A stretch of DNA of 64,000 bases. Source: Carnegiea gigantea. Its lineage: Eukaryota > Streptophyta > Magnoliopsida > Caryophyllales > Cactaceae. Position numbers and translations under genes: made by a program. Below, piece after piece: positions 57,691 to 64,000 of the stretch. Under the pieces are notes generated by a model. That model searched no databases. It was not told the origin of the DNA and saw nothing but the letters and a program-made list of their open reading frames with translations. Each line of letters starts with the position of its first letter. The stretch's first letter is position 1. The stretch lies in NCBI GenBank assembly GCA_029747015.1, contig JAKOGI010000428.1:129501-193500 (forward strand), written 5' to 3'.

Positions 57691-60600
57691 GAAACACACC
57701 TTGCAGTTTCTAACTAATAAGCCCATATTTTGAGTCCTGTATTTTATTTTATTTTTTAGCATTTTATTTTTTGATCCCTATTTAGTTTTATTTTGCTTTT
57801 TTTTTTCCCAATGATTCAGCTAATTTGTAAGGAGGAATGAATAGTTTATATGTATCATTTGTCCATTATTTGGAATATAGAAATATAAGCGTCTTCTATA
57901 TGAGTAAATATTTGGAACTCCACATAAATTATTTGTAAATGACAGTTACATATTATGTGACATCCAAGTGTTGATTTGAAGAATGGGCTAGAGGCCCAAT
58001 TCTTATCATCTTTTGTTGGAGGCCCACAGTCAAACTTTATCTAGTTCATCTTTCATGAAATGGGCCGGCCCAATGATTTGGGCCACCTTGGCAATCCAAT
58101 AAATCATTCAATTCTGGGCTTGTATTAGCCTGGTATAAGTGGGGCCACAATTGAATCAAGCTCAGTGTATAGGTGCCAAAGTATCGATTATTATTATGTG
58201 ATCTTACCATGAAATCAGTGCACTGGCGCATGTGATAAGAAGATATCGTTTGAAAATGTCGAGCAAGTGTTGGCCGGGTGGGCAACACTCCTGCTTTCCT
58301 CCCTGTCCACCAAGGATCAAATCTGGGGGCACACAGTTCTGTTTTGTGCAGGAATTATGTGTGTTGGAGGCTTGTGGGTCTCGACTTCTGACTTAGACTT
58401 GATATTCCTTCTCTTGGCCTATTAAAATCTGCTGGGTACCCTGTGATAGGGGCCTTATGAGTTGGCCCTCTTACTCTTGTAAAAAAAAAAAAAGAACATT
58501 GTTTGAAAAGAGTTTTCTATTTTGGACAACCCAAAGTAAACTACACGTCATAACAATTTTTTGAGACCGTCTCACTCAAGCGTCAAGACTGATTGATTCT
58601 ATATACTCCTTTGCGTCACTTGATTTGCAGTAACATAGTACTAACGACATCAGTCAAAAGGGCTAAGCCACATTGCATCTATTTACAAACCAAAGAGAAA
58701 CCGATAGTTGAGGTCTTCATCATCTTGCTCCCAATTCAGCCCGAACCAAATCCAAACAATCCATCTCGAAGCCTAATACAACCATCGAAATGATATTTAT
58801 TTCACTTTTTTTTTAAATATATGCTTTCATATGCATATTGTTTGGAGTGAGAACAAAATTATTAAACAAACAGTCCATGTGAATGAACTGAGAATATTTT
58901 CAGAAGAAACAAATGATATTGATACTGTACTGATTTGGAGGACCATCTATTTTCCCTCTCAAAAATCCACCTCAAATATATTTTCTGAAGTTACTTTATT
59001 TTTACCTGCCTGGCCTAACCTATACGAGTTTCTGATTATGGAATGCTCCCATGTTCTTACCCACTGATTTTTCAGCAACCTTCTGATTCTTTTAATCATT
59101 ACATTATCCTTCCAATATCTTTATTTTCTGATTTATCTGTCTAGGCCATGGCTACCTATTTTATTTTTCTTTCATTTTACCCCTTACTTTTTTTTTTTTT
59201 TTAAAACTGTCCCAATTAACCATATTCATTTGGGATATGCTTAATACAAATTCCTTTTTGTTATCTTGCTTCAGACCATATTAATTCAACTGATCACATC
59301 ATCGAAAGTTTTCTTAGTTTTGATATTGATTACCGCGTTACGATTAAGCAATTAAGTACTAGACATATAATGATATGCTTACAATTTTGCCTAATATCTT
59401 GATAATATATATACGTAATTATTTGCTCGACATAAGCCAATGAAATTAAATGGATTAGAAGGAATTTATGCAATTGAAAGTTCAGATCAAGTAACCTTTA
59501 TATTAATTTTTTTAAGTACTGGGATGATTAATTAATTAATTAGTTGGGTATAACAAAGCAATTAATATAATTAAGCAGAATGGAATTACACATACTGTGA
59601 CAAGGACATGCAAAAGAAAGAAGAAAGGGGACCCTTGACTAATAAGATCAAGCTTAGGTCATCCAATTCTCTATTTTTGGCAGCCTCAATAATATGCACT
59701 GCACTTTTAATTAATTAGGGTTTTCAGTAGTGGATCTCTAAACACCATGATTGTGATCCAAAGAAATAATTAACCAACGGTAAAACTTTGTTTATATGTA
59801 AATATAGGCATGTAATAATTAAAGGTATAAAATTAGTTTTCTTATATATATAAAGCTACTAATTAATTATATTAATGTGATCAATTTTGTTTGCTTTTTC
59901 ATAGTAAAGAAATATTATTGTCTAACTAATAATAATTATTATTAGAAGATGAAATGGAAACTTAACTCCCTGCTTCCCTCCCTCTTTACCTCCTTTTTTA
60001 TGACTTCTAAATTGGTAGTAATTAACTTAGGCTCGTTTATTAACATTGTGAGAACTTAGTACTCAAAAGTTGTTCACTTTTATATATGTGTTGTGACTTT
60101 TTTTTTTTTTTTTTTGACATAAGCACATATGGTACACAATTCTAAAGATTTTCACTACAAACTCTCACTTGTGTTTTATTTTTCATACCGTAAATTTTGT
60201 CTAAGGAAGTGTTCTTATTAATTTGCATTCATAAATCAAATGTACTTGATTCATAATCTCTTATAGTATAAAATACTACGAATTTCATAATTAAGAGGTA
60301 ATGTAAGTTTAACCATATGAATTAAGAACTACGCGTTTTGCTATGACAAAATCAGCAATTGATAATGTGATATGGTTATTTGATTGTGTTCACATCTTGA
60401 GTCAGAATTGGTACGACGCACGCACTGAAAGTCAGTTAGATAATAATCCTGTTTCTTCCTATAACTTGAAATAAAACCTAGGTTGTGAAGAAAGTTTAGG
60501 ACTTGGGGTGTTCTTTTACTAGGGTTTAATATATTGAATTCATGCCAACCTAATCTTTCCCACAATAGAAAGGCTACATTTCAGAAACTTCAAAGCTGGC
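57690..60600. other. Intergenic region between PME and the MADS gene
   Basis: Besides the SINE at 58257-58500 I see no gene. Frames at 58046-58288, 58593-58793, 58831-59067 and 60341-60565 have no domain. The right part should be MADS promoter DNA; poly-T runs lie near 59190 and 60100. Confidence 0.55.
58257..58500 (+). mobile_element. 244-bp SINE with 9-bp target duplication
   Basis: Exact GTTTGAAAA copies flank it (58248-58256 and 58501-58509). The A-box-like TGGCCGGGTGGGC and the B-box-like GGATCAAATCT give an internal pol III promoter layout, and the 3' end has an A13 tail before GAACATT. Duplication, tail and boxes together support a SINE. Confidence 0.75.
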
Positions 60601-60603
60601 TAG

Positions 60604-60612
60604 CTATAAAAA
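60604..60612 (+). promoter_or_regulatory. Candidate TATA box of the MADS gene
   Basis: CTATAAAAA about 860 bases before the start codon; another candidate is TTATATAAA near 60763. Either fits a model with a 5'-UTR intron between a donor near 60855 (AAAAGGGTAAGC) and an acceptor near 61416 (TGTGTAG). No transcript is available to choose. Confidence 0.3.
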
Positions 60613-61463
60613 GAGTGAGCCATAAATAAAACAATAATTGAATAATAATATTTCCTTTTCTTTAAGTTTTTTCCCCCCCTAAAAACCCTTCAATTCATCA
60701 CATAATGTATGACTCAGTATAACATCAAACATGCAAACCTAGCCAGAAACACTGCATTTACTCTTATATAAATGTTTTCCCTTTCTTGAGGTTCCTTAAG
60801 GAGATAAATAGAAGAAAGAGAGTTTATTAAGTGAGAGAAATACAAGGAAAAGGGTAAGCTTCTTGCTGATTGCTTCATCTTCTCCTCAAATGGTGTTTTT
60901 TTTAGGGCTTTTTTTGTGACCATTCCATATTTTTATGCAAATTTTTCCAGAATTTGAAGCCTTCTCTCACTGTTTTTCCCCCCATTTTTGATGCCTCAAT
61001 AAACACTATTATAATTATTTTGCACTGCACCATTATTTGTTTCTTTCCTTGTGTCTTATGATTGCTATATTACAGTCTTAAATGTAGGCTTTACTATACA
61101 CCAGTCGTGTTTTTTTTTTTTTTTTTGGGGGGGGGGGGAGGGATATATTTTTGACAAATTTACTTGACTTGGATTTGCCTTGAGCCTTGGAATTTGTGGA
61201 GTTCTTTTTGTGGGTAATAATTCAAGTTGCATAAGGATCAGATTTCAACAAAAAAGGGGGAAAAAAAAAAAAGAAAGAAAAGAAACCCTAACAGTTGCAT
61301 CTCGTGAAGATTATTCATTTCAATTCCTTAATGCATGCAACACAGTACAATTTATACAATTTTGGGTTTTTATGAATGTTGATTATCTATTGATTAAGAT
61401 GGGTTTAATTTGTGTAGGAGTGAGAAGATAATTACAAGCATAATCATAATTAAGTGATTAATC

Positions 61464-63846
61464 ATGGGAAGAGGGAAGATAGAGATGAAGAGGATAGAGA
61501 ACAGGACCAACAGACAAGTGACATTTTCGAAGCGACGACAAGGGCTCTTGAAGAAGACGAATGAGCTTGCCGTTCTCTGTGATGCCCAAATTGCCCTCAT
61601 CATCTTCTCTGGGACCGGCAAGCTCTACTGCTACCACAGCCCTGATTCAAGGTTCTTCCTAGCTAGCTAGCTAAGCTAGCTCAGTCTTCTCTCTTCTCTA
61701 ATACTAGTTCACTGCTTATATATTCAAGTTAATTAGGTTAATCTTGCCATTAATCATGCTCTAAATTTAATAACCTAGATTGATAAATGCTTTTTTTAAA
61801 AAAAAAAAAAATCATTCTATGGATTAATTCTTGATGAAGAATTTATATGTAATGGTCACATGGTTTCTGTGAATGCAAGTAGCTAGCTGTGTCTAGGGTT
61901 TTTGATGATCTCCATCAATCTTTTCTTCTTCTTCTTCTTCTTTTTTTTTTTCTTTTTTTCTTTCTCCTTGGCCTGCTGATCTTAGTTCCATGTGAGGTTC
62001 TGTAATGATGGTTTCTGCCCAGTTTCTGTTTTAATCAACCATTCTGCAGATTTCAACCACTCAACAAATATTCCATTTTGACCATCTTCTTTTGTCTTAT
62101 GAAAAGGATTGATCAATTGAATCTCATGAATTAATATACGCAGTATAATGTTTTTTACTACGTCTTAATTACAGTCCAAAAAATTCGAGATAATAATCAT
62201 TTTTGCTAACTGCAATTTAAAACCATTAAGATCGAGAAATGCAATGATCATTTTTGATTTGTATATCTCTTTAGGTTAATCATCACTTCATATATACCAT
62301 AACTGAAGATATTGGCTAAGTGATCTGGCAAAGTTTTCAAGGTTGGAAGAAATGGAACATCAAAGACAGACGCCTAAATTTCAAACTGCTTATAAATTGT
62401 GGATATTGTAGTATGTATTAGTAGATTAGTGCTAACCTTATTAGTTAGGGTGTCTTCCTACATTATCTTGCGATGCCTTCTGCCAACTACATGAATTACA
62501 CGTTTTTTTCCCCCCGATAATTAGGATATCTGTAAAAACAGGTAATGTGACTAGCGTAAAAATACAACTGTGAGAGTAGAGATACCTAATGGCGTACATG
62601 AATTACACGTACGGTGAACCTAATGTCTAACTGTTGATGAAGATTTTGATAATGGCTTTAGTGCAATGTTTCCTCTTCTAACTTGTTAATACCACTATGA
62701 GGTATATATTGGTGGGTATAACATAAGACTTTTTTTATATTTTCAATTAGATGTTAAGAAAGGTCTGCTGGAATCGGTTTCTCTGAGGGTAGAGATACAT
62801 GATGGCGTAAAGCTTGCTACATTTGGATCTTCTCAGACTCCGCAGAGGCAGGATTTATACTGAGAGAAGTTGTTGTTGTTGTTGTTGTATGTTAAGGAGG
62901 ATCTAAATCAATCACACAAAGTATATCAAAAAACCACTCCCTCCACTATTTGATTTCTACTATATTAGCGCAAATGAAGAAGGTGAAAGTGGGATGGTCT
63001 CCAAGACAAAAGACTATCCATAAATTGCAGCATACACTGAGTCCTAGCATTATCTCATAGCAGTTAGCAATTTGTAAGCGGTAAGGTTGCAACATAGCCA
63101 TAACCGGAATTTAGGAAGTTCTTCTAGTTATTAATTTTCGATATCCATGCACTATGCATGATGCATGTTTGGCTTGACCGAGTATATAAAATATCCCATT
63201 GGATGAAAACCAGCAAGCGTAAGGTATTATGTATGCTTCTCAGTTGAATAAGGAGCTGATTACTGATTATTAAGTGATATTAACCATATTGGCTTGCTCT
63301 TTGTTGACATTTTAATGACAAAAAAGCCTGGAGCAAATCATACAGAGGTATTTGAATAACCAAGGAATTCAGCTCCCTGTTCATGACGATCGGGTAAATT
63401 CACTACATTTATCATCTTATTGTAGTTTGTTTCCAAGCTCAAATGGATAATTAATCCATAAGTGTTATTAACTAATATCAATTAACAGCTAATGAATTGC
63501 TTATGCGAGACAGGAAGAACTATACCAAGAACTCCAAGCACTGAGGGAAGCAATTCACAACACTGAGCAAAACATGAAACATTACTTGGGTGAAGATCTC
63601 CGCCATCTTCCCCTTGAAGATCTGCATAAACATGAGCAGCAACTTGAGTCTGCCTTGAGCATCATTCGTGCTCGAAAGGTTAATTATAAACACCCCCTAA
63701 ATTTTATATCCCTTCTTTATTTTCTGTTTTTTTCAGTCTATATATGTATCTAACATGGAAATGGGGTGTGTTCGTGAATTCTGTCTTTATTTCTTGAGTT
63801 GCAGAACCAACTTATGCAACAACAGTTGGATAATCTTCGCAGAAAG
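61464..63846 (+). CDS. MIKC-type MADS-box transcription factor, probably B-sister (TT16/GGM13-like), 5' part
   Basis: Exons seen: 61464-61651 (188 nt), 63327-63393, 63514-63678, 63805-63846 (42 nt, the usual K-box exon); more lie beyond the window. Exon 1 encodes the MADS domain [20 protein letters not shown]...[20 protein letters not shown]. The I region is [16 protein letters not shown]. The K-box includes [20 protein letters not shown] and [11 protein letters not shown], then [14 protein letters not shown]. The [10 protein letters not shown] start with LAVLCDAQI, and QLDNLRRK in the K-box, fit the B-sister class best; other MIKC classes are not excluded. B-sister proteins act in ovule, seed-coat or endothelium development. 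The 165-nt third exon seems to be two usual exons in one. Intron 1 (1,675 bp) holds SINE-like DNA. Confidence 0.9.
62555..62615 (+). repeat. Second partial copy of the SINE-like unit in MADS intron 1
   Basis: GAGAGTAGAGATACCTAATGG with GCGTAC closely matches GAGGGTAGAGATACATGATGG with GCGTAA at 62785-62811, about 220 bases downstream. Confidence 0.5.
62765..62889 (+). mobile_element. TS-like SINE 3' part with (TTG)n tail in MADS intron 1
   Basis: CTCAGACTCCGCAGAGGCAG and GATTTATACTGAGAGAAG are followed by six TTG units (62869-62888), the form of TS-type plant SINE ends. Related decayed copies lie near 20880-20985 and 10915. Confidence 0.55.
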
Positions 63847-64000
63847 GTTAACTTACTCTCCAATTGTGCTAATAACCTTTTTCATTTTCATGAATTTTGA
63901 AAATCATAGTATGTATAGACTTTGAAAATTTTATACCCCAAAGTTATCTGACTAATATCGTGCATTTGGATGACAAGCTCGTTCAATAAAACTGACCATG

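Noticed and set aside
1..64000. CRISPR array, operon, integron or phage-type defence system
   Set aside because: The genes are intron-bearing plant genes and no spacer-repeat pattern was seen.

Overview
This is a 64-kb piece of nuclear chromosome from a flowering plant, most likely a eudicot. The evidence is spliced genes with GT-AG introns, plant-only families (a type I pectin methylesterase with its inhibitor pro-domain, a CCT-motif protein, a MIKC-type MADS-box gene, a wax ester synthase), AT-rich intergenic DNA, and Ty1/copia, hAT, MITE and SINE elements. The sequence alone does not settle the species.

Layout, left to right. Minus strand: (1) the first twelve coding exons of an ATX3/4/5-type histone H3 lysine methyltransferase (329-7870; PWWP and PHD parts, SET region off the left edge); (2) a CCT-motif gene of the At5g53420/At4g27900 type (11402-15212); (3) a NudC/BOBBER1-type co-chaperone (23001-26305); (4) a WSD1-type wax ester synthase/diacylglycerol acyltransferase (27388-31969), whose 2.5-kb first intron is full of small mobile elements. 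Then comes a nested retrotransposon block: an old, pol-less copia derivative (33838-41427) whose 3' LTR was split by a young, nearly intact copia element (36322-41363) with matching LTRs and a CTAAT target duplication. Right of it lies a decayed fragment resembling the ARM-repeat part of the TWO-IN-ONE/FUSED kinase. Plus strand: (5) an At4g10955-type alpha/beta-hydrolase (44825-46067); (6) a pectin methylesterase with PMEI pro-domain (52354-57621); (7) the 5' half of a MADS-box gene, probably B-sister (61464 to beyond 63846).

The genes do not form a pathway or operon. Each has its own promoter space, and a switch of coding strand falls in the retrotransposon block. I rebuilt exon models by reading splice sites and checking codon phase at every junction. 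All junctions agree except one: ATX exon 11 is one base short. A second one-base slip lies in the young copia element. One ATX intron uses a GC donor.

The most distinctive repeat signal is a family of short inverted-repeat elements, at least five copies, whose bodies are degenerate tandem runs of a TTGAAGTGGG-like unit. Other clear mobile DNA includes a 697-bp hAT-like element with a perfect 8-bp target duplication, a 244-bp SINE with a 9-bp duplication, and SINE-like copies inside the MADS intron. I did not see a CRISPR array, an rRNA or a confident tRNA gene, and I found no clear evidence of an undescribed multi-gene system.
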